Assembly: GCA_026991885.1 (NCBI GenBank)
Contig: JALXAQ010000243.1
Coordinates: forward strand, 1 to 35,457
Direction of reading: 5' to 3'
Length of the DNA stretch: 35,457 nucleotides
From: Thiotrichaceae bacterium
Lineage (GTDB): Bacteria > Pseudomonadota > Gammaproteobacteria > Beggiatoales > Beggiatoaceae
Within the stretch, counting starts at the first letter, position 1. Each line of letters starts with the position of its first letter. Under the pieces are notes generated by a model. That model saw nothing but the letters and a program-made list of their open reading frames with translations, was not told the DNA's origin and did no database searches. Of the stretch, positions 1-8,002 are shown piece by piece. Made by a program: the position numbers and the translations under genes.

Positions 1-114
1 ACCACAGAGCGACTGACTGGAATAACATCAGAAGGTGTGATGGCCGATCTAACTTCTGCTCACTCGCGAGAGCGGCCCACTGTTAGCTCCATGTCTATAA
101 ATAAACATCTATAA
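1..114 (+). other. Open frame entering from the left edge (possible 3' end of another gene)
   Basis: Frame 1 is open from the first base to a stop at 112-114, giving 37 codons that include TSEGVMADLTSAHSRERP. The DNA up to about base 90 is clearly more GC-rich than the very AT-rich DNA that follows. I do not recognise the product. It runs against the truncated gene at 95-247 and overlaps its end, so it may be the tail of an element or gene that moved in and cut that gene. This is weak evidence; it could be a chance open frame. Confidence 0.2.
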
Positions 115-247
115 ATTTAGGAACTATATCAACGGCTTTAATTCCGTTAGTCATTTTACTAAAATGTTTACGATAAAAGGTACTGTCATCGAATTTTATA
201 GCATCACAATCAAAGTCAAATATTAACTTTCCCTCAATGATTTGCAT
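95..247 (-). pseudogene. Truncated partner gene overlapping the ATPase gene, 50 codons
   Basis: A short frame starts at an ATG (245-247) inside the last codons of the ATPase gene, overlapping it by 14 bases. That overlap is typical of translationally coupled two-gene units. It reads MQIIEGKLIFDFDCDAIKFD, then a stretch ending GIKAVDIVPKFIDVYL, and stops at 95-97. The N-terminus looks like a real protein: alternating hydrophobic strand, then FDDSTFYRKHF. From memory, partner proteins of small RecF/OLD-like ATPases begin this way and run on for 100 or more residues. The frame appears to be cut where GC-richer DNA begins near base 90. I infer a 3'-truncated, probably dead partner gene. Confidence 0.45.
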
Positions 248-1262
248 AATTAATCTTATTCATAAATCTATCACTTTGATCTAAATTTTCATCTAAAATA
301 ACTAAATCATTTAAACCTTCGATATCTTCACTTTGAGAAACTCTCAAATTATTTTCTACTCCCAAACTAAAATATTTAATTTGAGTATTGATTTCTCTTA
401 AAATTTCAAATTCTTTGATTAAGAATAAACTATGTGTATTGATAAATATTTGCACACCAATAGAGGATAAATCAACCAAAACTTTAGCCAATTCTCTAAT
501 TAATTTAGGATTTAAGTTAGATTCTGGTTCATCCCAAAACAAAATCGTATTTTTATTCAAGGAGCCATTAGCAATTAAGTGTGAAAGTGTTCCAATTTTC
601 CTCATTCCTTCTGCAACTAATGAAATTTCCATTTTTTTGCCATTTTGAGGTAATAAATAAACTCGCCCTTTCTCTAATAGTAGTTTACCAGTCAATAATG
701 TTTCCAAACTTTTTAAAATTTGTTTTTCTGGCGACGAAATCTCTTTTAATACCAATAAACCGAGTGTTTTTGCTAGGTGATAATAAATTTCATCGAAAGA
801 CAATTGTCGTGTTAGGTAAAGAGATATAAAGCCATCATAAAAAGATAACATTTCTTTAGTCGGAATAAATAAACTAGCCTGTTTAATTAATCTCGCCGGC
901 ACTTTATTTTTGTCAATATTGACTTGAATTTTAGTTTTTTGTGTAAAATTAAACGGGATGTTATATTCACTAAATTCAATGTTTATATGACTTTTTTTTT
1001 GCCCATTTTTTATTAAGTGAGCTAATTTTTCCGGTTTGAAAATATCAATCAATTTCTGTGGAATCGTTTTTTGTAATAAGTAGCCGTTATCTTTTTGTTG
1101 GGCTACAAGATTATTACTTTCAATTAATGAATATAATAATCGGAGTAGATGGCTTTTGCCGGTGTCATTTTCACCAATAACAATATTCAATCCGTTAGAA
1201 AAATTGAATTGGTTTTTTCCAAAAATCGTAAAATTTTCGATATTCAAACTTTTTATTCGCAT
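234..1262 (-). CDS. AAA family ATPase, RecF/OLD-like (ABC-type ATPase fold)
   Basis: This 342-residue ATPase starts with the strand MRIKSLNIENFTIFGKNQF usual for RecF/SMC-like proteins. The Walker A motif GENDTGKS lies at 30-37. A signature-like stretch EGMRKIGTLSHLIANGSL lies near 218-234, Walker B with catalytic Glu (ILFWDEPESNLNP) at 240-252, and the switch NTHS with His277 follows. Family members are often the ATPase half of defence or repair pairs in which the neighbour carries the nuclease or toxin. Here the neighbour (95-247) overlaps the stop and is truncated. The gene is far more AT-rich than the core genes to the right, which suggests horizontal gain. Substrate and partner are unknown. 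The N-terminal strand makes the start at 1262 convincing. Confidence 0.85.
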   Translation of the reverse strand: MRIKSLNIENFTIFGKNQFNFSNGLNIVIGENDTGKSHLLRLLYSLIESNNLVAQQKDNGYLLQKTIPQKLIDIFKPEKLAHLIKNGQKKSHINIEFSEYNIPFNFTQKTKIQVNIDKNKVPARLIKQASLFIPTKEMLSFYDGFISLYLTRQLSFDEIYYHLAKTLGLLVLKEISSPEKQILKSLETLLTGKLLLEKGRVYLLPQNGKKMEISLVAEGMRKIGTLSHLIANGSLNKNTILFWDEPESNLNPKLIRELAKVLVDLSSIGVQIFINTHSLFLIKEFEILREINTQIKYFSLGVENNLRVSQSEDIEGLNDLVILDENLDQSDRFMNKINYANH

Positions 1263-1275
1263 GATTTTTTAGCTC

Positions 1276-1440
1276 TTATGTAAAAATAACTACACGGATG
1301 TTATAATCGCTCGGATAAGTCAAAATCAAAGTGATCTCACCAGCACGCAATCTTGCATACATTTCGTCCCTTGCCTCCTGCTTTAGTCCCGCTTCAAACG
1401 TTTTTCCCTGAAACGAAGTAACGGAACGTTCACAAAAACG
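1276..1440 (-). pseudogene. Possible gene remnant upstream of the ATPase
   Basis: A minus-strand frame is free of stops from 1440 down to a TAA at 1276-1278, 13 bases before the ATPase start. It has no convincing start codon. Its 3' part reads EARDEMYARLRAGEITLILT and then YPSDYNIRVVIFT, which looks protein-like. The 5' part contains DNA (near 1404-1418) whose complement recurs at about 25864-25878, so it may be repeat-derived. I do not recognise it; it could be the tail of a lost gene or chance. Confidence 0.2.
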
Positions 1441-1444
1441 TTAC

Positions 1445-1467
1445 GGACGGGGTTGCAAACCCCGTCC
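1445..1467. repeat. Perfect hairpin, 10-bp arms, 3-base loop
   Basis: GGACGGGGTT and AACCCCGTCC flank the loop GCA. There is no T-tract on either side, so it is not a classical terminator. It lies downstream of the Cache gene (minus strand) in a repeat-rich spacer and may act as a mRNA 3' end structure or be an isolated repeat. Confidence 0.6.
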
Positions 1468-1500
1468 AGCACCTAGAGGGCAACCATAAAGGCATTAAGA

Positions 1501-1526
1501 GGGCAACCATAAAGGATTGCCCCTAC
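1501..1526. repeat. GGGCAACC...GATTGCCC dispersed palindromic repeat, copy 1
   Basis: This imperfect palindrome has GGGCAACC on one side and GATTGCCC on the other, followed by CTAC. A partial second copy precedes it at about 1478-1492. Related copies lie at 8575-8600, 27951-27971 and 28036-28061, in both orientations and always between genes. The next bases (1525-1539) match the first 15 bases of the 22-bp repeat at 25932 and 27902. Confidence 0.7.
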
Positions 1527-1541
1527 TTAATGGCATTGAAA

Positions 1542-3107
1542 TTATTCCTTCAGATTAATCGTGCCAACCATCTTATTTAAATCAGTCACCACTTTGAACT
1601 TCGTCTCTTCCGAAGGTTCACCAATAGGTTTTTGTTTCCCTTCAATCCGGTTTGTAACCTCCTCAATGCTCTTGTTGGCTAATTTCTTGACCTCACGAGA
1701 GACGGCACCTCCTGGTGCATTTTGTAATGCCATTGCTAATAATTTAGCATGTTCTGCTATCAGAGTTTTGCTGATCTCTTGGACCATCTTGACACACTCA
1801 TCAGTTCGCAAAGTGCCCTGTTCTGGATTTCCTCTGAGTACCGGTATATCTTCAGTCATTCTCATTGGTTCGCCCATTGAAGTGGGTTTCTCAACGGGGG
1901 CGGTTTCTGTTTCTTTTTCAATAGGTTCTGGCTCTTTTTTGACCTTTGAAGAGCGGTTCCTTATATGAATCAGCATCCCAAAGATGAAAATGACGAGGAG
2001 AGATATGCTAACCAGCTTGATTATTATCATCATTTCGTCGTATTCAACACTTTCTTGTTTTTCGGCAAGGGCTTTGTCTATTCTGTCTATAGAGACATCT
2101 GTACCAACTATCCAGCCTAATGGTTCATATAATCTGACATAAGAAATTTTTTGGGCATCTTCAATCATGCCGCCAGCCGTTGGTTTGGGCCATTTGTAGT
2201 CCAGAAATCCACTTCCATTCTGTTTTTCGCAAACATTGATAAAGGATTCAAACAGTTTTTTGAGTTTGCCTTCTATAACATGTTCCTCAAGTGAGGGTAC
2301 GATTGGATACACTATCATCTTGAGATCGGTTTTGCTGGCGCTGCTGATCCAAAAAGTGCCAATCCCGTTGTCATACCGCATTTTTCTGATGTCCTCTTGA
2401 CTTTTTTCTATGGCCTCACTAATCACGTCATCAACATAGTTTGCGGTGCCAATAAGCCAATCCCATTCAGGGAATAATCTCACATAGGCGAGTTTAGGGA
2501 CATCAGAAATCACGCCCTCTTGCGTTTTTTTCGGCCAAAGGTAATCAACAAATCCTTTGCCGTGTGCTTGACAAATTTCCACCGCTGCCGTAAAGAGATT
2601 TTGATCCTTGCCCAAGGCACAATTGTATTTGGCATCATCCAAAACCTGACCATCCAGTGAGGGCTCAGTCGGGTGCATAATCATTTTTGGATAAGGTAAG
2701 GCGGTATCAGTGATCCAAACGTAGCCATCACCATTGTCGTATCTGATCGTTTTGATTTCTGCGGCAGCTTCTGCTTGTGCCTCAGACAGCGTCATTTTGC
2801 CATTTTTGACGGCTTGAACTTTTGAGTTGAGAATGGTTTCTGCAACATCAATAATGTTTTTCAAACGAGGTCCATAGTATTTTTCTAAATAGACCTTGTC
2901 CATAGAGTTTTTATAATTGTTCTCTATAGTGGCATAAGCCATATCAACCGAGTCTTTGATATATTGTTTGAGCCTTTGGATTTCCTCGGCTCGAAATTTT
3001 TCAATCTCTTCATTTCCTTTGGCGGTGATGCTGTAAATGGCAAAGGCGACTATCAGGCTTATTGCCACGATGAGAGACGATATGAGGGTGAATGCTGTTT
3101 TGTTCAT
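1542..3107 (-). CDS. Membrane protein with two Cache_2-type sensor domains
   Basis: The protein has 521 residues from the ATG at 3105-3107. A longer frame reaches 3182, but its first 25 residues would overlap the upstream gene and lack a signal. The chosen start comes 17 bases after the upstream stop and places a transmembrane helix at residues 5-27. Two Cache_2-like domains follow. The first contains YDNGDGYVWITD, MIMHPTEPSLDGQVL and WDWLIGTANYVDD (about 120-230). The second contains YDNGIGTFWISS, MIVYPIVPSLEEHVI and GWIVGTDVSID (about 245-345). A second helix lies at about 360-380, then a charged 140-residue cytoplasmic tail. No kinase, GGDEF or MCP module is visible, so the output is unknown. 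Cache_2 domains usually bind small organic molecules outside the membrane. It forms an operon with the Cache-channel-like gene. Confidence 0.85.
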   Translation of the reverse strand: MNKTAFTLISSLIVAISLIVAFAIYSITAKGNEEIEKFRAEEIQRLKQYIKDSVDMAYATIENNYKNSMDKVYLEKYYGPRLKNIIDVAETILNSKVQAVKNGKMTLSEAQAEAAAEIKTIRYDNGDGYVWITDTALPYPKMIMHPTEPSLDGQVLDDAKYNCALGKDQNLFTAAVEICQAHGKGFVDYLWPKKTQEGVISDVPKLAYVRLFPEWDWLIGTANYVDDVISEAIEKSQEDIRKMRYDNGIGTFWISSASKTDLKMIVYPIVPSLEEHVIEGKLKKLFESFINVCEKQNGSGFLDYKWPKPTAGGMIEDAQKISYVRLYEPLGWIVGTDVSIDRIDKALAEKQESVEYDEMMIIIKLVSISLLVIFIFGMLIHIRNRSSKVKKEPEPIEKETETAPVEKPTSMGEPMRMTEDIPVLRGNPEQGTLRTDECVKMVQEISKTLIAEHAKLLAMALQNAPGGAVSREVKKLANKSIEEVTNRIEGKQKPIGEPSEETKFKVVTDLNKMVGTINLKE

Positions 3108-3124
3108 AGGTCGTATGGTTTCCT

Positions 3125-4993
3125 TTATGTATAAAACATCCAAATCGTAACGCCTAACAGGCTCCCCAAAATAAATGGCCAAAACAGCAATTTCGCTACT
3201 AAGCCATTATGATATTGGATGAAAAATAGCTGACTTTTGATATGAAATAAAAAGTAACTGATGATAACCGCCAAAATGGCGAGATACATGATTATGTAAA
3301 AATAGTCAACATATAAAATATCCGAAGCCGTGATTTCTTTCCTCAGTGCAATGTGAGCTAAGAGGGTGCCGAAAAACAAAGCGCCTAAGGGTGCCGCCAC
3401 GTTACTCAATCCCACGCTTCCTAAGAGTAATAAGATTGCGAATAGCATAATCCCTATCACAATTAAGGGCAGGATACTTTTAATAAAGGGATTTAGGAAA
3501 TCTCTTTGTAGAAAAACCGTGAAGTAAAGCTTTTCGCCATGGGCTCTATAGTTAAAAAAGCTACTTTTTAGCTGCCAACTGGGCAAAACCATTTCTGGTT
3601 TGATACCTGGATGATAAATGGGATTTATCCATTGATAGGCTTCTAAATCGGGTGTTAAAAACACTTTCTTATCAGTGTGTTCTATGAGTAGGTTAATTTC
3701 TCTTCTATCAAGAGGATATTTTGACTCATTGAATGCTTGAGGCAGGCTGGCTTCAAAATACCATCCTATCACTTCTTTCTGATTTTCTTGACGGCGATAA
3801 GCTTCTCTTATTTTAAGGGATTCAGCTTGTGGCAAACTAAATCCGCGAGAAATGTTGTTAGGAAAGTTATCATCATATTTTTGCCAAATATGGCCCGTTA
3901 AATTCATAAGCCGATCAGGAGAAAATGTTATTGATTCAATCAATATGCCTGTCGGAATAAAAAGTGCTTTTTCTTCATACTGTTGAATATGAGAAGAGAG
4001 AAACTGGTTTAAGTTTGCTTTATCTACAATGAGGGTGCTTTCCGAGTCTGGGCGGAAAGGTGCCGTTTGTGCTAGATAGTAGATAAAGCTTATACCAATG
4101 AATAAGAGTAGAGATGTTGAAAATACAACAGGCCAATGTTCGGCACGAAATAGTAGTGCTAAAAAAAATATTAGACAGATAATGCTCCAAAAAATGAGCC
4201 ATATCCGTTGATGTCGTAACTCTTCGAGCGTTTGACTAAAAAATTCGTCTTGCATGACGACAGTAGCCATTATCCAACCCGTTGTCGAAATGGGGTGGTA
4301 GAATATCCAAGCAGATTGACCGGTCACAGGATCGATATGTTCCATAACACCACTTTCATTATTAATGGCTCGCTTACCTAGCCGCTTGAGCGCATTGTCG
4401 TTATGAATATCAGCGATCTCAAAAATAGTTTTTTTATTTTTAACATATTCTTCAATAGGATGCTCTATAAACTCCCCTTCTTTAGAAAAGATAAATCCAT
4501 AGCCAGTCTTACCTAGATTAAGGCTATTCATCAATGCTTTGATATTTTCTAGGGTATAATCAACAAAAACATCGCATTTGGAGATTTTATATTGCTCCCT
4601 TGAACAGGGGATTGTGAAAGTTTGAAATATTTGTGCCTGAGTTTCTCCTATATAGTAAGGCGAATGCCGCTGATCATTTAGATATGGAATATAGGCAACT
4701 CCCATCCCAACTAAATAAGGTATTTTGTCCATAGTTTTTTCGAGTCGCTCGATAATCTGAGTTCGATGCAACTTGCCTGCTCCAATCTCATTTGCGAGAT
4801 CGCGGGCGGTAGATGAAATTTGACTGAGCACATCATCTATTTTTTGTGCAACCTCTCGCGTTTCTTGCATCACTTGATCTTTAGTCACCTGTACTGGATC
4901 GTTTTGCACATAATTGTAGAGCATAAATAAAACGAGTAAGAGACTTGCAGTGTAAAAGACTGATAGTATTTGAAATGCCGGTTTATGCCACAT
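3125..4993 (-). CDS. Cache domain fused to a pentameric ligand-gated ion channel (pLGIC)-like module
   Basis: The protein has 622 residues. A transmembrane helix (8-27) leads to an extracytoplasmic dCache-type domain (about 30-255, with GKTGYGFIFSKEGEFIEHP at 161-179 and GWIMATVV at 239-246). Helices follow at about 263-283 and 287-307. A second outer domain (about 342-495) contains PTGILIESITF, GHIWQKYDD and YPLD at 426-429. YPLD fits the F/YPxD motif of the Cys-loop/Pro-loop of pLGICs. The C-terminus has four helices in the pLGIC pattern: M1 about 502-524 with its proline (ILPLIVI), M2 about 531-550 ending TLLAHIAL (close to the M2 of GLIC as I recall it), M3 about 558-583 and M4 about 600-620. 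I infer a ligand-gated channel with an added Cache sensor. The Cache part is firm; the channel part rests on motif pattern and topology. Confidence 0.75.
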   Translation of the reverse strand: MWHKPAFQILSVFYTASLLLVLFMLYNYVQNDPVQVTKDQVMQETREVAQKIDDVLSQISSTARDLANEIGAGKLHRTQIIERLEKTMDKIPYLVGMGVAYIPYLNDQRHSPYYIGETQAQIFQTFTIPCSREQYKISKCDVFVDYTLENIKALMNSLNLGKTGYGFIFSKEGEFIEHPIEEYVKNKKTIFEIADIHNDNALKRLGKRAINNESGVMEHIDPVTGQSAWIFYHPISTTGWIMATVVMQDEFFSQTLEELRHQRIWLIFWSIICLIFFLALLFRAEHWPVVFSTSLLLFIGISFIYYLAQTAPFRPDSESTLIVDKANLNQFLSSHIQQYEEKALFIPTGILIESITFSPDRLMNLTGHIWQKYDDNFPNNISRGFSLPQAESLKIREAYRRQENQKEVIGWYFEASLPQAFNESKYPLDRREINLLIEHTDKKVFLTPDLEAYQWINPIYHPGIKPEMVLPSWQLKSSFFNYRAHGEKLYFTVFLQRDFLNPFIKSILPLIVIGIMLFAILLLLGSVGLSNVAAPLGALFFGTLLAHIALRKEITASDILYVDYFYIIMYLAILAVIISYFLFHIKSQLFFIQYHNGLVAKLLFWPFILGSLLGVTIWMFYT

Positions 4994-5069
4994 ATTGATA
5001 TATATATATTTTGATTTGTTCAGTGAACTGTCTCAGGCGTGCTCCTGAGTACGACTTATATTAAATTTG

Positions 5070-5104
5070 TATAATAGACTTGTCTTATTAAAGAGACAAG
5101 TCTA
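5070..5104 (+). promoter_or_regulatory. Promoter -10 box with adjoining 11-bp inverted repeat before def
   Basis: A perfect TATAAT lies at 5070-5075; no good -35 box is visible. It runs straight into a perfect inverted repeat, TAGACTTGTCT (5075-5085) and AGACAAGTCTA (5094-5104) with an 8-base spacer. The repeat covers the expected transcription start, so it could be an operator or a 5' mRNA hairpin. It sits between the divergent Cache operon and def. Confidence 0.45.
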
Positions 5105-5138
5105 GCATAATCACAATCCTATCTTTTATTAGACTATC

Positions 5139-5642
5139 ATGGCATTACTTAAAATATTACATTTTCCCGATGCAAAATTGCGTACTAAAGCGAAACCGGT
5201 AAAGCAAGTTGATGATAACATAGGCAAAATCGTTGCTGACCTGTTTGAGACCATGTATGATGCCCCCGGTATTGGCTTAGCAGCCACACAAGTCAATATT
5301 CATCAACAAATTATTGTGATTGATATATCAAAAGAAAGAAATCAACCCTTGTGTCTTATCAATCCAAAGATCCTCAGTCGCAAAGGGACACAATTACTAG
5401 AGGAAGGTTGTTTATCCGTACCGACCATATTTGAGAACGTTGAACGTGCTGAAAGTATCACGGTACAAGCCCTCAATCAACAAGGAGAAAGTTTTACTCT
5501 GACAAGCGATGAGTTACTTTCTGCGTGCATTCAGCATGAAATGGATCACCTTAAAGGCAAATTGTTTGTCGATTATCTCTCATCTCTTAAACGTCAACGC
5601 ATTCGCAAAAAGTTGCTCAAACAACAGCGGCAACAAGCCTAG
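5139..5642 (+). CDS. def: Peptide deformylase
   Basis: This 167-residue enzyme removes the formyl group from the N-terminal methionine of new proteins in the cytoplasm, using a metal bound by one Cys and two His. All three family motifs are present: [16 protein letters not shown] (metal Cys) and QHEMDHLKG (HExxH-type metal and catalytic residues). Length is normal. It is the first gene of the def-fmt-rsmB-DUF4390-ntrYX-trkA block. fmt follows after 15 bases, so the formylating and deformylating enzymes are co-expressed. No clear Shine-Dalgarno sequence precedes the ATG. Confidence 0.97.
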   Translation: MALLKILHFPDAKLRTKAKPVKQVDDNIGKIVADLFETMYDAPGIGLAATQVNIHQQIIVIDISKERNQPLCLINPKILSRKGTQLLEEGCLSVPTIFENVERAESITVQALNQQGESFTLTSDELLSACIQHEMDHLKGKLFVDYLSSLKRQRIRKKLLKQQRQQA

Positions 5643-5657
5643 TAATTTTTTTTTAAA

Positions 5658-6593
5658 ATGACTACAAAACGCATTATTTTTGCCGGCACGCCAGAATTTG
5701 CAGTGCCGAGCCTGCTTAGCCTCTTGAATTCAAAACATACCGTTTGTGCCGTTTATACACAACCAGATCGTAAAGCGGGGCGTGGGCGTAAATTACGCCC
5801 CCCTCCTGTCAAATTAATGGCACTCGAACAAAACATTGACATCTATCAACCCGTCAGTCTCAAAGACGCTGATGCACAAGCACAACTACAAGCTTTACAA
5901 GCAGATTTGATGATCGTCGTCGCTTATGGCCTATTGTTGCCAAAAACGGTGCTGGCGGCGCCCCGTTTTGGTTGTATTAATGTACATGCCTCATTATTAC
6001 CCAAATGGCGTGGAGCCGCGCCGATTCAACGCGCCTTATTGGCAGGCGATATTATAACCGGTATCACTTTGATGCAAATGGATAGTGGACTAGATACGGG
6101 TGCCATACTCAAAAAGGAAACTTGTAAGATTTTACCTGATGATACTAGCCAAAGTTTGCATGATCGCTTGGCGGCATTAGGAGGGCAAGTACTACTTGAA
6201 TCAATAGATGAAATTGAAAATTTGCCGGCAACAGCACAGGATGATAAATTGGCGACTTATGCCAAAAAACTGGAAAAAGCAGAGGCGCAATTAGATTGGC
6301 AAGCGTCTGCTATTTTTTTAGAGCGCCAAGTACGCGCCTTTAATCCTTGGCCTATTGCCCAAGCTATTTTGTTTGATCAAACCTTACGGATTTGGGCGGC
6401 TCAAGCTTTGCCCCCAACCACGATAACGGCACCGATAGGTCGTGTCATACGCTGCCAGCGTGATGGAATTGATGTTGTCACAGGCAATGGCATTTTGCGT
6501 TTATTGAAAGTTCAAAGGGCAGGGGGTAAACCTATTTCAGTGGGAGATTTTCTCAATGCTCACCCCTGCCAACAATATAAAAATCCTGTCTGA
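5658..6593 (+). CDS. fmt: Methionyl-tRNA formyltransferase
   Basis: This 311-residue enzyme formylates initiator Met-tRNA with 10-formyl-tetrahydrofolate. It begins with FAGTPEFAVPSL and carries the folate/catalytic region NVHASLLPKWRGAAPIQRA, with the catalytic Asn-His-Asp set typical of the family (GITLMQMDSGLDTG). The C-terminal OB-like domain that grips tRNA is also present (FNPWPIAQA onward). It directly follows def. Its stop codon lies inside the left arm of a long hairpin (6588-6674), so the last codons belong to that repeat. Confidence 0.97.
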   Translation: MTTKRIIFAGTPEFAVPSLLSLLNSKHTVCAVYTQPDRKAGRGRKLRPPPVKLMALEQNIDIYQPVSLKDADAQAQLQALQADLMIVVAYGLLLPKTVLAAPRFGCINVHASLLPKWRGAAPIQRALLAGDIITGITLMQMDSGLDTGAILKKETCKILPDDTSQSLHDRLAALGGQVLLESIDEIENLPATAQDDKLATYAKKLEKAEAQLDWQASAIFLERQVRAFNPWPIAQAILFDQTLRIWAAQALPPTTITAPIGRVIRCQRDGIDVVTGNGILRLLKVQRAGGKPISVGDFLNAHPCQQYKNPV

Positions 6594-6674
6594 ATCAGAA
6601 TTTACAGAATTTTAGAATTTTCAGAATGACTTATTTTCTGCTAATTCTAAAATTCTGTAAATTCTGATTCAGAC
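6588..6674. repeat. 87-bp hairpin with perfect 32-bp arms spanning the fmt stop
   Basis: The arms at 6588-6619 and 6643-6674 are perfect complements separated by 23 bases. They are rich in AGAATTTTAGAATT-type sequence. The left arm contains the fmt stop codon and the right arm ends 20 bases before rsmB. The size and symmetry suggest a MITE-like inserted element or a strong mRNA structure between the two genes. There is no T-tract terminator, and genes on both sides read the same way. Confidence 0.8.
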
Positions 6675-6694
6675 AACAATAGGATTTTTTTTTC

Positions 6695-8002
6695 ATGAAT
6701 GCTCGCAGCATAGCCACCCAAATATTAACGCAAGTGATAGCACATAAGCACTCCTTATCAGATTGTCTCGACAAACAACTATCACATTTGAATGACAGCC
6801 GCGAACGCGCCTTAGCACAAGCTTTGTCTTATGGCGTTTTACGATGGCTACCCCGTTTACAGGCAATATTACAACGCCTACTCCGTAAACCTTTTAAACC
6901 AAAAGATGCTGATCTTCAAGTTTTATTATTAATAGGATTATACCAGCACCTCTATTTACGCATTCCCTCCCATGCCGCGACAGCAGCAACCGTGAATGTC
7001 ACCCGCGAACTCAAAAAACCTTGGGCAACCGGCTTAGTCAACGCCGTCTTACGCAATTTTCAACGCCAACGTGAATCTTTACTCACGGCTGTAGATACTG
7101 ACATCAGCGTTAAATTAGCACACCCCCCTTGGCTTATCAAAAACTTACAAAAAAATTGGCCCAACGACTGGGAAAATATCGCTGAAGCGAATAATGCACA
7201 TCCACCTTTAACTTTGCGCGTGAACAGGCGAGCAATGTCCCGCGACACCTATCTTGAGCATTTACAAAAAGTTGGTATTATAGCCACACTGACACCTTAC
7301 AGTGACTGTGGAATCACCCTAAGCACTGCGATGGATGTAAAACAGCTACCCGGATTTAAACAAGGCTGGGTATCAGTACAAGATGGCGCCGCGCAATTGG
7401 TTGCCCCATTACTGAATATGCCGGCGGGCGCACGAGTATTAGATGCCTGCGCCGCGCCGGGCGGCAAAACGGCACATTTGTTGGAGCGTTATGATGAGAT
7501 AGATACATTAATTGCTATAGACAATCAACCCGCTCGTGTGCAAAAATTAGACAATACTTTGCGTCGCTTGCAACTATCCGCAGAACTTTGTTGCGCGGAT
7601 GCCACACAGCCAGATACTTGGTGGGATGGTCAAGCTTTTGATCGAATATTACTAGATGCACCTTGTTCAAGCAGTGGCGTTATTCGCCGTCATCCAGACA
7701 TTAAATATTTGCGTCAACAGCATGACATTACCACATTGGCGGCACAGCAAGCACGTTTACTCAAAGCACTATGGCCCTTGCTTATACCAGGAGGTCAATT
7801 AATATATGTGACATGTTCCATTTTTGCCGAGGAAAATCATTTACAAATCCAGAAATTTTTAGCCGCTGATGCGACAGAAACCGTATTAGTGGCAGATTGG
7901 GGTCACGCTCTGCCGTATGGACGGCAAATCCTACCCGGTGAAAATGACCTGGATGGTTTTTATTATGCCTGTCTTACTAAGAAAAAAATCTCCCCTTTTT
8001 AA
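6695..8002 (+). CDS. rsmB: 16S rRNA (cytosine-967-C5)-methyltransferase
   Basis: This 435-residue protein has an N-terminal NusB-like RNA-binding domain (about 1-140). It is followed by a Rossmann methyltransferase domain with DACAAPGGKTAHLLE for S-adenosylmethionine binding. DAPCSSSGVIRRHPDIKYLR and YVTCSIFAEEN carry the two cysteines used by RNA m5C methyltransferases. It methylates C967 of 16S rRNA. Position after def-fmt is conserved across gammaproteobacteria. An AGGA sequence 12 or so bases before the ATG supports the start. The end overlaps the next gene if that gene starts at 7965. Confidence 0.95.
   Translation: MNARSIATQILTQVIAHKHSLSDCLDKQLSHLNDSRERALAQALSYGVLRWLPRLQAILQRLLRKPFKPKDADLQVLLLIGLYQHLYLRIPSHAATAATVNVTRELKKPWATGLVNAVLRNFQRQRESLLTAVDTDISVKLAHPPWLIKNLQKNWPNDWENIAEANNAHPPLTLRVNRRAMSRDTYLEHLQKVGIIATLTPYSDCGITLSTAMDVKQLPGFKQGWVSVQDGAAQLVAPLLNMPAGARVLDACAAPGGKTAHLLERYDEIDTLIAIDNQPARVQKLDNTLRRLQLSAELCCADATQPDTWWDGQAFDRILLDAPCSSSGVIRRHPDIKYLRQQHDITTLAAQQARLLKALWPLLIPGGQLIYVTCSIFAEENHLQIQKFLAADATETVLVADWGHALPYGRQILPGENDLDGFYYACLTKKKISPF

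Noticed and set aside
1561-1968. 135-codon open frame on the + strand
   Set aside because: It lies entirely antisense to the Cache gene tail, has no family resemblance and is a shadow of the real frame.
3108-3182. N-terminal extension of the double-Cache gene starting at 3182
   Set aside because: It would overlap the upstream coding region and put 25 non-signal residues before the membrane helix. The ATG at 3107 fits better.
7917-7964. Longer start for the DUF4390 gene
   Set aside because: The extra 16 residues lie inside rsmB and would precede the signal sequence without adding family similarity.
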